64,000 nucleotides of DNA from Niastella vici (GCF_002077945.1 NZ_LVYD01000043.1:293566-357565), one strand, 5' to 3'; shown: positions 33,860-44,016, counted from the first letter of the stretch. Notes: generated by a model from the sequence alone, not told the origin. Numbers and translations are program-made.

Positions 33860-36307
33860 TTAAAACTCAGCGATCAGCGATAGCCATCTTGCAGCCGGGG
33901 CGCCCCACACTTCCTTATAGGTGGCTGTATTGAACTGTGGCCAGTAAGGCGTATCCTCATTAAACCGCGATTGCATGCCAACAGGAATGCCGCCCACAGT
34001 TTCACCTGGCAGTGCTGTATACAGTTGCGGGTAATTACTTCCTTCGCCCCAGATTAATGACTGGCCAAAAGGATTTTTTCCCACGATCCAGAACAATTGC
34101 TGCTCCGCAATATGCAGAAGCGTTGCGTCTTTCAAAAATTTGCCACACAACGCAGCCGCTTTGCCGGTTGACAGTTGAACGGCCGCATTTCCTCTGAAGG
34201 AGAACCATACCGGAAAGATGCGCAGGTAATGTTCGTCATCCAGTTTGGTGCCATTTGCCAGCTGCGCTGCATAATCATTGGCGGCCCCGCTGAAAATGCC
34301 TACCTGTACCTTGTAGAAATTAACGGAATCCTTTATTTCATCAATATTATAGATGCCGCTGGGGACTAAACCATATGGTTCTACGTAGTGCATGATGTTT
34401 TTGAGGTATTCTCCATACAATTTGATGGCCGCCGACCATTTCCCGTAATCAGCATGACCGGGTTGTGTTTCGCAAAGCGCCGTCAGCGCCTGCATGTACA
34501 CCTGATCGCGCGATTGATGCGTATAATGCACGATGGACTTCTTATTCAGATCACGGTAAAAGAAACCGCTGGTGTTATTTTTATCGCGTAATGGTTCTGT
34601 TCGCTGGCATTGCAGGGTATATTGAATGGCTTTGGCTGCTTCATTTGCATAATATTTGTCGCCCGTTAATTTATACAGCAAACTGGCGGCAAAAGAAATA
34701 TTGGCCGAATACTGGCTGTTAGATGCCATGGCTGCATGATCGCCCCCGCCACCGATACTGCTGAGGTCATTAAATTGCAAGCTGTCGAAACGTTTTTTTG
34801 CAAAGGCAAAATCTTCCATGGCTACTTTACGGAGATGCGCTTTCAGCATGTTGTCATTTTCTATCATCATGGAAGCGTAGGCTTCAATGCCGGCAAAAAC
34901 AAAATTTTCGAAAGCCCGGTTGTGAACATGTATCCTGCGCCGTTGGGTACTATCGTCGTTGGTACCAATAAAACCATCTGTCCATAAATTGGTGCCCCAG
35001 GTTTGGGCGCGGTATCCATCTCCAAACCTTGCTTTAAGAATACAATCAATACCCCATTCCGCTTCTTCCTGCAATCGCAGGAACAGGGGCGTGTTGTTTT
35101 TTTCTTTAGCTCTTTTTGCCATCTCCAGCAGTGAATACACTATTTCTCCCGATTGAAGCACCTGTTGCGACATATCTGCCGCATCGTGCCAGCCACCATT
35201 GAAAGGGAAAATTTTTCCGTCAACGATTGCGTGCAGATCACTATGGCAAACCCCGTGTTTACCGGGCACAGCATAGCCACAGCGTTCGCAAAAAATAAAG
35301 TTCAACACCCGCCAGGCCGAATTATCCCAAATGTTCCGGTTGATGTAAAAAGGTTTGCTGATAACCGATCCAACGCGAATAAAGTATTGCCCTTCTTTTT
35401 TAAGATCGCTGAAATTGATAGTTTCAAATGTTCCGATAGCTGTTTTCTTTGAACTGATGTTACCTTCATATGCAACAGCAAGGGTGGTGCTATTTACCAG
35501 TTGAAACTTTCCGGTATGATTGTTCACCCGCACTATGGCCGTTTTTTCACTTTCAACACCGTAGCCTGTGGTGGAATATATAATTCGGTTCTCTGCAGGC
35601 ATCCAGCCACTGACCACTTCCGGATGTTCAATGGTTTGCAACGACACCGCGTCAATATCAAATTTCAGGGAATCGCCCATGGTGCGTTCTTTTCCAAAAA
35701 CCTCTATGGCAAAAGATAACTTTGTTACTTTGTCACGGGCCAGTTCGCTCATTTCAACAAAACATTCATTCCACTGCCCGTTTATCAAATTGATCTCATG
35801 ATAACCTTCACGGCCATATTTGTCGGGCACTTTTGTTTTACCATCATTTTCTACATATAAATTAAGATAAATACTGTGTGCGCCTTCGCAGTTCGGATAA
35901 ATATAAAAGTGAATGCGATTGTATTTTTCCCAATTGGCGCCGCCCACATCATAGCTTGCCAGGGAGGTGCCGAACCCTAAACCCCAGCCGAGGAATTGCG
36001 GATAGGTAGTAGGGGCTACCAGCCGCATGCTGTGTGTGCCTGATTTGCTTCTGTCTGTCGTCAGTGACATGCCACCTATGCCGGTATGCGACCATTTGTT
36101 GAGGTCTTCCATATCGCAAAGCATAGCTGATGCCAACACTTTTTTGGTTAAACCGAACAATTCGAAAGACTTGCTGTAATCAAGAGGCAGTGGGCTATGC
36201 ACATAGCCTGTATTACGAATGTCTTCTTTTAGTTTTTCATCAATTTGTGCAGGTAATAAACCGGCTGTTCCAATCAGTAGTAATACCGAAGCGAATAGTT
36301 TTTTCAT
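33860..36307 (-). CDS. GH9 endoglucanase with N-terminal binding-module-like and Ig-like domains
   Basis: 815 residues from the ATG at 36307, which gives a clean signal peptide (MKKLFAS...LLPAQ). Residues ~45-210 form a jelly-roll-like carbohydrate-binding domain (CDMEDLNKWSHTG start), ~220-315 an Ig-like CelD_N domain (PFYIN end), and ~320-815 the (alpha/alpha)6 GH9 catalytic domain. The catalytic base motif GGWHDAADMS supplies Asp375 and Asp378; NPFGQSLIWGEG and the likely acid Glu799 in YKEVWG complete the site. CxxCG-type cysteines (FCERCGY...HGVCHSD) could bind zinc as in other CelD-like GH9 enzymes. It should cut beta-1,4-glucan or mixed-linkage glucan outside the cell. Confidence 0.93.
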   Translation of the reverse strand: MKKLFASVLLLIGTAGLLPAQIDEKLKEDIRNTGYVHSPLPLDYSKSFELFGLTKKVLASAMLCDMEDLNKWSHTGIGGMSLTTDRSKSGTHSMRLVAPTTYPQFLGWGLGFGTSLASYDVGGANWEKYNRIHFYIYPNCEGAHSIYLNLYVENDGKTKVPDKYGREGYHEINLINGQWNECFVEMSELARDKVTKLSFAIEVFGKERTMGDSLKFDIDAVSLQTIEHPEVVSGWMPAENRIIYSTTGYGVESEKTAIVRVNNHTGKFQLVNSTTLAVAYEGNISSKKTAIGTFETINFSDLKKEGQYFIRVGSVISKPFYINRNIWDNSAWRVLNFIFCERCGYAVPGKHGVCHSDLHAIVDGKIFPFNGGWHDAADMSQQVLQSGEIVYSLLEMAKRAKEKNNTPLFLRLQEEAEWGIDCILKARFGDGYRAQTWGTNLWTDGFIGTNDDSTQRRRIHVHNRAFENFVFAGIEAYASMMIENDNMLKAHLRKVAMEDFAFAKKRFDSLQFNDLSSIGGGGDHAAMASNSQYSANISFAASLLYKLTGDKYYANEAAKAIQYTLQCQRTEPLRDKNNTSGFFYRDLNKKSIVHYTHQSRDQVYMQALTALCETQPGHADYGKWSAAIKLYGEYLKNIMHYVEPYGLVPSGIYNIDEIKDSVNFYKVQVGIFSGAANDYAAQLANGTKLDDEHYLRIFPVWFSFRGNAAVQLSTGKAAALCGKFLKDATLLHIAEQQLFWIVGKNPFGQSLIWGEGSNYPQLYTALPGETVGGIPVGMQSRFNEDTPYWPQFNTATYKEVWGAPAARWLSLIAEF

Positions 36308-36449
36308 AATTATTGAGGGCATACAGTTGAAGATCATTCAAGATAACAAACATTCCCGTTTGCGCCAACTGAAATACCATGCAGCCATATTAAAAAGAAC
36401 AGCAATGGGTTTTGGGCACACTGGTGGAAATAAAACGGAAATATTGAAT

Positions 36450-36457
36450 TAATTTTG
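36450..36457 (+). promoter_or_regulatory. Possible Bacteroidota -7 element (TAATTTTG) for the ABC exporter
   Basis: TAATTTTG matches TAnnTTTG and lies 90 nt before the exporter start at 36547. No clear -33 element was found. Confidence 0.35.
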
Positions 36458-36546
36458 GCAATCCCTAAAATTTCAGGCCACCCTGGTTCGTCATACTACC
36501 AGGAACATTCATTTACAGAAACGGAATAAAATCTCCGGTAATAAGC

Positions 36547-38289
36547 ATGAAAACAAAAGGCAACGCACCCTCCAAAAAGCCAAAGATCTATGCGATGGTT
36601 TTCGGGTATAAAAAATTGATTGGGCTTTTATGTTTTTTTACTGTCAGCGCCAGCCTGTTGGGGCTGCTGATCCCAAAGATCGTTGCAAGGGCGATTGACT
36701 CTTATGGGCAGGGACATACGATCAAAGACCAGCTATTGTGGGAATTTGCCATCATTACCGTCCTCGTATTTGTTTTCACTTACCTGCAGTCGGTAGTGCA
36801 ATCCTATGCTTCGGAAATAGTGGCCAGGGACCTGCGGCAACAGTTTGCAGAAAAGATAGCGCAGCAGAATTATTCGTTTGTGATGGAAGCGTCGCCGGCC
36901 CGTTTGCTCACCAACCTTACTTCGGATGTGGATGCTGTGAAGTTGTTTGTTGGAATGGCTGTTGGTGCCATCATTTCTTCTTACTGTTTGCTCATTGGCG
37001 CCAGTATATTGTTGCTGATCACCAACTGGAAGCTGGCCTTGCTGGTACTGTCGCTGGTATCGGTTATTTGGGTGGCCCGTACGGTGATCCTGAAAAAGAT
37101 CAGGAAATTTTTTAAGGAAGTACAGGGCATTATCGATTGGTTAAACAAAGTGATCAATGAAAGCATTCTGGGTGCGGCGCTTATCCGCGTGCTGAATACG
37201 CAGCAACAGGAGTACAATAAATTTATTGATGCCAATACAAAAGCCCGTAGCATTAGGTTAACGATAGTAGGATATTTATCGATCCTGATACCTGTAATAA
37301 CTTTTGTCGCCAGTCTTAGTTCCATGCTCATTCTTTTATTGGGCGGGCATTTTGTGATCACCGGCAGCATGTCGCTGGGCGATTTTTCTGCGTTCTACAG
37401 TTATTTGTCCATGATGATATTTCCCATTATCGTAATTGGGCTTATGAGCAATATCATTGCACAGTCATCGGCTTCGTATGAACGCTTTGCTGCACTCTTG
37501 TTGGCCGAGGGACCCAAAAATGCCGGGACCCTTGCCGTTGAATTAAATGGGGCCGTGCAATTGTCGAATATTACGCTGCGGTTTGGCGAAAAGAAAGTGC
37601 TGAACGATATTTCGCTACTGATACAACCTGGCACCAGAACTGCCGTCATTGGTCCTACGGCTGCGGGGAAAACCCAATTGTTGTATGTGTTAAGTGGTTT
37701 GGCACAACCGCAGGAGGGTAAGGTGTTGTATAATGATATAGCACTGGGCGACATCGATAAAAAATTGTTTCACCGGCAAATGGGTTTTGTGTTTCAGGAC
37801 AGTGTGATCTTCAATATGACCGTTCGGGAAAATATCGCTTTTGCTGAAAATATTAGTCCGGAAGACATGCATAAAGCCATTCAGGCAGCAGAACTCACCG
37901 ATTTTATTGGATCTCTTCCCGATAAACTGGAAACGGTTATTGCTGAACGCGGATTGAATTTATCGGGCGGACAAAAACAACGCATTATGCTGGCCCGCGC
38001 TCTGGCGCTGAACCCAAAAGTATTATTGCTCGATGATTTTACGGCGCGGGTGGATACCCAGACCGAAAAAAGGATCCTGCAAAATGTGAGCACCATGTAT
38101 CCGGGCATTACACTGATCTCGGTGACGCAGAAGATCGCTTCCGTTACCGATTACGACCAGTGCGTATTGCTGATGGAAGGAGAAATTATTGCTACCGGCA
38201 CGCATGCACAATTATTGAAAAGCTCGCCTGAATATAATCAACTGTTCGAATCACAAAAGAGTACCAGTCAGTATGAAATACCAGCTTAA
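36547..38289 (+). CDS. ABC exporter half-transporter with degenerate ATPase site (heterodimer subunit A)
   Basis: 580 residues: six membrane helices (~20-320) and a nucleotide-binding domain (~335-575). Walker A is GPTAAGKTQ (Lys375) and the signature LSGGQKQR is canonical, but the catalytic Glu after Walker B is Asp497 (LLLDDFTARVD) and the switch His is Gln528 (SVTQK). This is the pattern of the degenerate subunit in heterodimeric type IV exporters (BmrCD, TM287/288, TmrAB). Its 17-nt overlap with the next ABC gene fits a fixed 1:1 partner. The substrate could be lipid or drug; it cannot be told from sequence. Confidence 0.94.
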   Translation: MKTKGNAPSKKPKIYAMVFGYKKLIGLLCFFTVSASLLGLLIPKIVARAIDSYGQGHTIKDQLLWEFAIITVLVFVFTYLQSVVQSYASEIVARDLRQQFAEKIAQQNYSFVMEASPARLLTNLTSDVDAVKLFVGMAVGAIISSYCLLIGASILLLITNWKLALLVLSLVSVIWVARTVILKKIRKFFKEVQGIIDWLNKVINESILGAALIRVLNTQQQEYNKFIDANTKARSIRLTIVGYLSILIPVITFVASLSSMLILLLGGHFVITGSMSLGDFSAFYSYLSMMIFPIIVIGLMSNIIAQSSASYERFAALLLAEGPKNAGTLAVELNGAVQLSNITLRFGEKKVLNDISLLIQPGTRTAVIGPTAAGKTQLLYVLSGLAQPQEGKVLYNDIALGDIDKKLFHRQMGFVFQDSVIFNMTVRENIAFAENISPEDMHKAIQAAELTDFIGSLPDKLETVIAERGLNLSGGQKQRIMLARALALNPKVLLLDDFTARVDTQTEKRILQNVSTMYPGITLISVTQKIASVTDYDQCVLLMEGEIIATGTHAQLLKSSPEYNQLFESQKSTSQYEIPA

Positions 38290-40012
38290 TACGCCGACAA
38301 CGAAGCCGTTTACGGCCCTGAGAAAGTTAATGCCTGTTTTACAGGGAGAGCGTAAGCTGCTTTCTGTTGCTTTTCTGGCATTGATCGGCAATACCCTTAC
38401 TTCCCTGATTGCGCCGTTGATCATTGCCCATACTATTAATACCGCCATTTTGCAAAAGGATTATCCTGGTGTTGTAAGTGCATCGCTGTGGGTCTTTGCT
38501 TTGTACCTGCTGGGTTTTATTGCCAGCTATTTTCAAACCAGGTGGATGGGGGCTGTAGGCCAGCATATTTTGTTTTCGCTGCGCAACCAGTTGTTCTCAA
38601 AATTGCAGTCGCTGCCGGTTGCTTTCTTCAGTCAGAACAAGGCGGGCGATCTTATCTCGCGCATCAATAATGATACGGATAAACTGAACCAGTTTTTTTC
38701 ACAGGGCTTGCTGCAATTCGTGGGTAACCTTTTTATGATGATCGGGGCAGCTGTTTTTATTCTCGCAGTGCATATAAAACTGGGATTGGCGGCATTGGCG
38801 CCGGCAGTGGTCGTGTTGCTTTTTACAAAATTCATTTCGCCCTGGATCAAAAAAAGAAATGCGGCCAGTTTGCAGTCTGTAGGCGGCATGAGTGCCGAAA
38901 TACAGGAAAGCCTCGATAATTTTAAAGTAGTGGTAGCCTTCAACCGGCGCGATTATTTTAATAAACGGTTTGCGGCCATCAATACGCAGAATTATCGCCG
39001 GGCGGTGGCGGCAGGTGTTGCGAATAACATCTTTATACCATTGTATGGACTGGCGGGCAATATAGCCCAGATCATTGTGCTTTTTTTCGGCATCTTTTTA
39101 TTGGCGCATGGGCAGTTTACCATCGGATTTATGATCAGTTATTTCGTGTATCTGTCCCGTTTTTATGATCCCATGCGGCAGATCGCCGGTATATGGCCCA
39201 TCTTTCAGGTAGCCATGGCCGGTTGGGATCGCATTTCTGCCGTGCTGGCCATGGAATCGGATATGCCGGTACTTACCCTGGAATCGGCCAATGGAAAGGG
39301 ATTACTGGAGTTCCGGGAGGTTTCGTTCAGTTATGGTGATAAGGAAGTGCTTCAAAAAGTGAATTTTACCCTGGAGCGGGGAAAAACCTATGCTTTTGTT
39401 GGACCTACCGGTGGCGGAAAAACTACCACCGCTTCGTTGATGGCGCGTTTGTACGACCCGGTGAGCGGTGAGGTGCTGCTGGATGGAAAAGACATCCGCA
39501 CTTATAAAACAGAAGAAAGAAGCCAAAAGATCGGTTTTATTTTGCAGGAACCGTTTTTGTTTACCGGCACGCTGTACGATAATATTCTGTATGGAAATGA
39601 AATGTACCAGAAATACAGTCCCGAACAGTTGAATGAGATCTTGCAGCAAAAGGGACTGTTACACATCCTGGAACGGTTCGATAAAAGATTGGAAACACCT
39701 GTATCGAGCAAGGGAGAATCCATGAGCCTGGGACAGCGGCAATTGATCGCTTTTGTACGGGCATTGCTGCGCGAACCGGAATTGCTGATCCTCGATGAAG
39801 CCACTGCCAATATAGACACCGTAACCGAACAATTGCTGGGAGAGATCCTGAATAAGCTGCCAGCTGAAACCACCCAGATAGTAATTGCCCACCGGTTGAA
39901 TACCATCGAAAAAGCCGATGAAATATTCTTTGTGAATGCCGGGCAAATTATTCAGGCCGGCTCATTTGATCATGCCATTCATTTATTGATGGAAGGAAAG
40001 CGGGTGAGCTAG
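38273..40012 (+). CDS. ABC exporter half-transporter with consensus ATPase residues (heterodimer subunit B)
   Basis: 579 residues: six membrane helices (~25-325) and an ATPase domain (~340-575). Walker A GPTGGGKTT, catalytic Glu509 (LLILDEATANID) and switch His540 (IAHRLN) are intact, while the signature motif is altered to SLGQR (Ser485-Gln488, after GESM) instead of SGGQ. Together with the neighbour's intact LSGGQ and altered Asp/Gln, one composite ATP site is complete and one is degenerate. The start lies within the end of subunit A (17-nt overlap), indicating coupled translation. It ends 14 nt from a convergent permease gene. Confidence 0.95.
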   Translation: MKYQLNTPTTKPFTALRKLMPVLQGERKLLSVAFLALIGNTLTSLIAPLIIAHTINTAILQKDYPGVVSASLWVFALYLLGFIASYFQTRWMGAVGQHILFSLRNQLFSKLQSLPVAFFSQNKAGDLISRINNDTDKLNQFFSQGLLQFVGNLFMMIGAAVFILAVHIKLGLAALAPAVVVLLFTKFISPWIKKRNAASLQSVGGMSAEIQESLDNFKVVVAFNRRDYFNKRFAAINTQNYRRAVAAGVANNIFIPLYGLAGNIAQIIVLFFGIFLLAHGQFTIGFMISYFVYLSRFYDPMRQIAGIWPIFQVAMAGWDRISAVLAMESDMPVLTLESANGKGLLEFREVSFSYGDKEVLQKVNFTLERGKTYAFVGPTGGGKTTTASLMARLYDPVSGEVLLDGKDIRTYKTEERSQKIGFILQEPFLFTGTLYDNILYGNEMYQKYSPEQLNEILQQKGLLHILERFDKRLETPVSSKGESMSLGQRQLIAFVRALLREPELLILDEATANIDTVTEQLLGEILNKLPAETTQIVIAHRLNTIEKADEIFFVNAGQIIQAGSFDHAIHLLMEGKRVS

Positions 40013-40026
40013 TGTTTTTTTCCGCA

Positions 40027-42411
40027 TCATTCCGTTCTCAAACTCTTTACAGGATTTGCCAGGGCAGCTTTTATTGCCTGGTAGCTTACTGTAATAAGCG
40101 TAATGAACAGCGCAATGATGGAAGCAAAAAGAAAAACGTTCCAGCTTATTGCTATTCGATAATCATAATTTATAAGCCAGCCTTTTAGATAGAAATAAGC
40201 TATAGGGGCCGCTATTACGCATGAAAGAAGCACCAGTGCCACAAATTCTGTTGACAACAATCGCCAGAGATTGGGAACGCTTGCACCCAATACTTTTCTT
40301 ATCCCTATTTCTTTGGTCCTTTGTTCTGCAACAAAGCTTGCCATGCCAAATAATCCGAGGCAGGAAATAAAAATGGCAAGTATGGAGAAGTAGGAAGCCA
40401 GCTTACCAATGCGTTGTTCCGTTTTAAACTTGTCGCCAAAACTTTCATCAACAAATTGGTAATCGAAAGGAACATCTGGCGTATACTTTTTTAATTCCTG
40501 TTCAATGATCCTGACAGAAGAAGAAATGTCTTTGTTGGGGTTCAATCGTACGATAGTATTAAACAGGTTATCGTATTTGTCAATATGGTACAAGGTTGGC
40601 CGCACAGGATAAAAAGGCGATTCCTGCATGATGTCTTTAATTATTGCAATAATAGTAAATGGCTTATTATCCCATTTTAATATTTTGCCAACAGGGTCTT
40701 TGAGCCCAAGAAATTTAGCGGCCGATTCATTAATGATGAAGGCGGCTGAATCTGTTGCATAGTCCCTTGAAAAATCACGCCCCTCTTTTATATCCCAATG
40801 AATGGTTTTTCCAAAATCATAGGTAACGCCATTGTTGGGAAAGTCAACTGCAAGGGCAGGGTCTTTTCCTTCCCAATCAAAACCGCCATTGGTATTCCAT
40901 ACCCCCGTCAACGGACTGTTTGAGGCAGTCATTTCCTCTATAGCCCCGGCATTTTTCAGTTCGTTTCTTATTGTTTCAAAATGTTGTTTCACCTCACTTT
41001 CAAAACCAAAATTTATAAGTCCGTTTTTTGAATAACCTATAGGTCTGTTTTTGGCATATTGAATTTGTTGATATACGATGATGGTCCCGATGATCAGCAT
41101 AACAGATACGGTGAATTGCAGCACTACCAGTACTCTTCTTGGCACAACAGCCCCTTTGCCTGCTTTGAAGGTGCCTTTCAGCACTTTAAGTGGGTTGAAC
41201 GAAGAAAGATATAAGGCCGGATAGCTGCCCGCCAGCAAACCTGTGATAAAAATAAACGCCAGGTTCAATAACCAGAAGCCGGAATTGCTCCACGGTATTA
41301 CGATCTGTTTTCCCGCAACATTATTAAACAGGGGTAATAATACAGCAAGTAATACAATCGATAAAATGAATGCGGCCATTACCACAATATACGATTCCAT
41401 GAAAAACTGTTTCGTTATCTGCCAGCGCATAGAGCCAATGGCTTTGCGAATGCCCACTTCTTTAGCCCGTTTCTCACTCCTGGCTGTACTCAGGTTCATG
41501 AAGTTGATGCAGGCAAGTAGCAGAACAAAAATGCCTATGATGCCAAACAACCATACATATTTTATGTTGCCTCCTATGTTTACCCCATTTTTAAAGTCGT
41601 TATATAAATGCCATTTGCTCATTGGGTGAAGGAATACTTCCCAATTGTATCTTTTTTCACCTTCGTTTACATATTTCAGCTTTACATTTTTTATTTTGGC
41701 TGATACTTTTTGCATATCAGCGTTGTCGGCGATCTGAACAAATGTTTGCGAGAAGTTGCTGCCCCAGGGATCATCCATTTGTTTTACCCATGGGTTTTGC
41801 GTTAGCCATAATTGCCATGGCATCATTATTTTTAACTCATTGAAACTTGCATTGTTGGGAAGATCTTCATAAACGCCGGTAACTTTTACGCTATAATTTC
41901 TATCGAACTTCAAAACCTTTCCCATTGGGTCGGTATTGCCAAAAATGGCTTTGGCTGTTGATGCAGAAAGTATGATGGAATAAGGGTCATTCAAAGCGTC
42001 TTTTGTGCCTTTTATCATTTGTAAAGAAAGCATGTCGGGGCCTCCCGGCTCAATATATAAACCGGTTTTATTGAACGGTTTATTATTGTAAGTAACCAGG
42101 TGACCGCCCACCCATGATGCCTGCAAAACATGTTTAAAATCACTGCCGTATCCTTCTTTGATGGCAGGTCCCATCAACGCCGGGTTCGCTGTTTGTGTTA
42201 CCAGCTTTCCGTTGAAAGAGGCACGTTGCATTACCTGCGCTATACGGTCATAATGCTGATGGTATTTATTGAACGACAATTCATCATAAACCCACAGTCC
42301 AATAAGCATTGCCACAGCCATACCCACAGCAAGACCGCCAATATTGATAGCGCTGTAGCCTTTGGTTTTGAGGAGATTGCGCCAGGCGGTCTTAAAATAG
42401 TTTTTAAACAT
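40027..42411 (-). CDS. FtsX/MacB-like ABC transporter permease
   Basis: 794 residues with the same layout as the permease at 31007: an N-terminal helix after MFKNYFKTAWRNLLKTKGYSAINIGG, a periplasmic MacB core (~50-270), membrane helices with RSEKRAKEVGIRKAIGS (~285-420), a second periplasmic core (~460-670) and final helices with QRTKEIGIRKVLGASV (~690-790). The two permeases are clearly related but diverged, so they are not a recent copy. No ATPase gene is adjacent, as is common for this Bacteroidota family. It faces away from the Crp-like gene across a 315-nt spacer. Confidence 0.92.
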   Translation of the reverse strand: MFKNYFKTAWRNLLKTKGYSAINIGGLAVGMAVAMLIGLWVYDELSFNKYHQHYDRIAQVMQRASFNGKLVTQTANPALMGPAIKEGYGSDFKHVLQASWVGGHLVTYNNKPFNKTGLYIEPGGPDMLSLQMIKGTKDALNDPYSIILSASTAKAIFGNTDPMGKVLKFDRNYSVKVTGVYEDLPNNASFNELKIMMPWQLWLTQNPWVKQMDDPWGSNFSQTFVQIADNADMQKVSAKIKNVKLKYVNEGEKRYNWEVFLHPMSKWHLYNDFKNGVNIGGNIKYVWLFGIIGIFVLLLACINFMNLSTARSEKRAKEVGIRKAIGSMRWQITKQFFMESYIVVMAAFILSIVLLAVLLPLFNNVAGKQIVIPWSNSGFWLLNLAFIFITGLLAGSYPALYLSSFNPLKVLKGTFKAGKGAVVPRRVLVVLQFTVSVMLIIGTIIVYQQIQYAKNRPIGYSKNGLINFGFESEVKQHFETIRNELKNAGAIEEMTASNSPLTGVWNTNGGFDWEGKDPALAVDFPNNGVTYDFGKTIHWDIKEGRDFSRDYATDSAAFIINESAAKFLGLKDPVGKILKWDNKPFTIIAIIKDIMQESPFYPVRPTLYHIDKYDNLFNTIVRLNPNKDISSSVRIIEQELKKYTPDVPFDYQFVDESFGDKFKTEQRIGKLASYFSILAIFISCLGLFGMASFVAEQRTKEIGIRKVLGASVPNLWRLLSTEFVALVLLSCVIAAPIAYFYLKGWLINYDYRIAISWNVFLFASIIALFITLITVSYQAIKAALANPVKSLRTE

Positions 42412-42726
42412 GAAAAAAGATTTAGATGCTATATTCAGGTTTTATGCTACCTCATTCAAATTTATCAGCCCGTGTTTGACTAAAAACCTGCTCAACTGAT
42501 GTGCCAGTTCTGAAAGGCTTTACGGGCGCGGGTTTACAAAAAGATCTGGAACCCAGGTGTACGAAATCGGACAGTATACTGTACGGGTACGTAAATTGAC
42601 GTCCTGCTCCGGTAATATTTTATTATTTTAGTGGGTAATATGCAATGCAACTTTTTCAGGCTTTGTGATCGAACGCCCGCTTCCCCACACATTTTTGTAC
42701 CCCAAACAATTACTTACTGGTAATTT
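42412..42726. other. 315-bp divergent spacer between the permease and the Crp-like gene
   Basis: No gene is visible. Both neighbours start outwards, so promoters in both directions are expected here; I cannot assign a -7/-33 pair with confidence, and no obvious palindromic Crp-type operator (TGTGA-N6-TCACA) is present. Confidence 0.5.
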
Positions 42727-43299
42727 GTGGAGCTATTGATCAACAACATACAGCGGTATATCTCGCTTTCAGAAGAGGAGAAAAACTATCTCAATTCAAT
42801 ATGTAGCATTAAACACCTGCATCGCGGCGACCATTTACTACAGGAAGGTGCTGTTTGCCGGTACGATGCTTTTGTGTTGGAAGGAAGTTTGAAAGGTTAT
42901 ATTATAGATCCTGTAAGCGGCAGGGAAGAGATCTTGTTCCTTGCCATTGCCGACTGGTGGGCATGTGATCTGGAAAGTTTTCATTCTCAAACGGCAAGCA
43001 GTATGAATATCACCGCTATAACGCCTGCCACAGTAGCCCTGATCAGCCATTCTGCCTTCAATGAATTGCTTGAAAGGATCCCTAAATTGGAAAAGTATTT
43101 CAGAATAATATTGCAGAATCATGCGGCTGCATTGCAAACACGTATTTATTTAAGAAATGCGCAGGATGCAAAAAGCCGCTACAAAACATTTTTACAAAAA
43201 TACCCGGCCCTGAATGCTGCGATCCCTCAATATCTTATTGCCTCTTACCTGGGCATTTCTGCTGAAATGCTAAGTAAGATCAGGGCGCAGAAAGATTGA
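42727..43299 (+). CDS. Crp/Fnr-like transcription regulator (cNMP-binding domain)
   Basis: 190 residues with a GTG start; the next Met is far inside the domain. Residues ~10-120 form a cyclic-nucleotide-type beta-roll (HLHRGDHLLQEGAVCRYDAFVLEGSLKGY), then the long dimer helix (~120-155) and a short C-terminal helix-turn-helix (PQYLIASYLGISAEMLSKIRAQ, read in blocks at ~165-188). The length and the late LGIS..LSKIR pattern are typical of the many Bacteroidota Crp/Fnr proteins of unknown effector. It precedes the azoreductase gene by 75 nt and may regulate it, but this is inference. Confidence 0.9.
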   Translation: MELLINNIQRYISLSEEEKNYLNSICSIKHLHRGDHLLQEGAVCRYDAFVLEGSLKGYIIDPVSGREEILFLAIADWWACDLESFHSQTASSMNITAITPATVALISHSAFNELLERIPKLEKYFRIILQNHAAALQTRIYLRNAQDAKSRYKTFLQKYPALNAAIPQYLIASYLGISAEMLSKIRAQKD

Positions 43300-43374
43300 T
43301 AATTATTTCTTGAACCAGTTCAATTTATTTCATTACTGACTCCGGGAAATTTGCCGGCAAATGAGACGTCAATA

Positions 43375-44016
43375 ATGAAAATCTTAAATGTACAGGCCAG
43401 CGCCGGTATGGACCGGTCGCTTACCCGGAAACTTTCCACGCATTTTCTTGAGTGTATTAAAAAGTGCATCAGCCATGTTGTAATCAAAGAATTAGATCTT
43501 GTTAAAGACCCGCCTCCTTTAATGACACCCGAATGGATTGCCGGTGCATTTTCCCAAACCGCGATCAGTGAAGAACTACAATTGGCATTAGCCAGATCTG
43601 ATGAATACATCAAACAAATTGAAGCCGCCGATCTCATTGTTATTGGAACACCCATGTACAATTATGGTATGCCTGCAGCCTTAAAAGCCTGGTTCGATCA
43701 GGTGGCAAGAATAAACAAAACATTTTCTTTTGATCTTTCACGTGGCGACTTTCCAATTGAACCCATCTTATCCAATAAGAAAATGGTCCTTTTTACTTCA
43801 AGCGGCGAATTCGGTTTCGAAACGGGTGGGGTACGAGAAGAGTATGCTCATCTGGTTCCTCATATTAAAAGCTGTGCACATTACCTGGGGGTTAATGCCC
43901 AAAAAGATCTCTATCATCTTGGCATCGAATACCAGGAATTTAAGGATAAAAGACACGAACAATCCAAAAGCGAAGCTTTTGCTGGTATCGATAGAATTGT
44001 TCGGTTGATTTGTTAA
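43375..44016 (+). CDS. azoR: FMN-dependent NADH-azoreductase
   Basis: 213 residues from ATG 43375, which puts the first beta-strand MKILNVQAS at the N terminus (a TTG-initiated form would start at 43351). The flavodoxin-like fold is shown by the phosphate loop ASAGMDRSLTRKL, GTPMYNYGMPAALKAWFDQVARINKTFSF (the AzoR signature, ~97-125) and LFTSSGEFGFETGG (flavin loop, ~145). AzoR-type enzymes are cytosolic quinone/azo reductases using NADH and FMN, and help with quinone stress. It is downstream of a Crp/Fnr-like gene, which would be a sensible regulator. Confidence 0.92.
   Translation: MKILNVQASAGMDRSLTRKLSTHFLECIKKCISHVVIKELDLVKDPPPLMTPEWIAGAFSQTAISEELQLALARSDEYIKQIEAADLIVIGTPMYNYGMPAALKAWFDQVARINKTFSFDLSRGDFPIEPILSNKKMVLFTSSGEFGFETGGVREEYAHLVPHIKSCAHYLGVNAQKDLYHLGIEYQEFKDKRHEQSKSEAFAGIDRIVRLIC

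Noticed and set aside
42412..42726. Crp operator in the divergent spacer
   Set aside because: No TGTGA-N6-TCACA type palindrome could be found.
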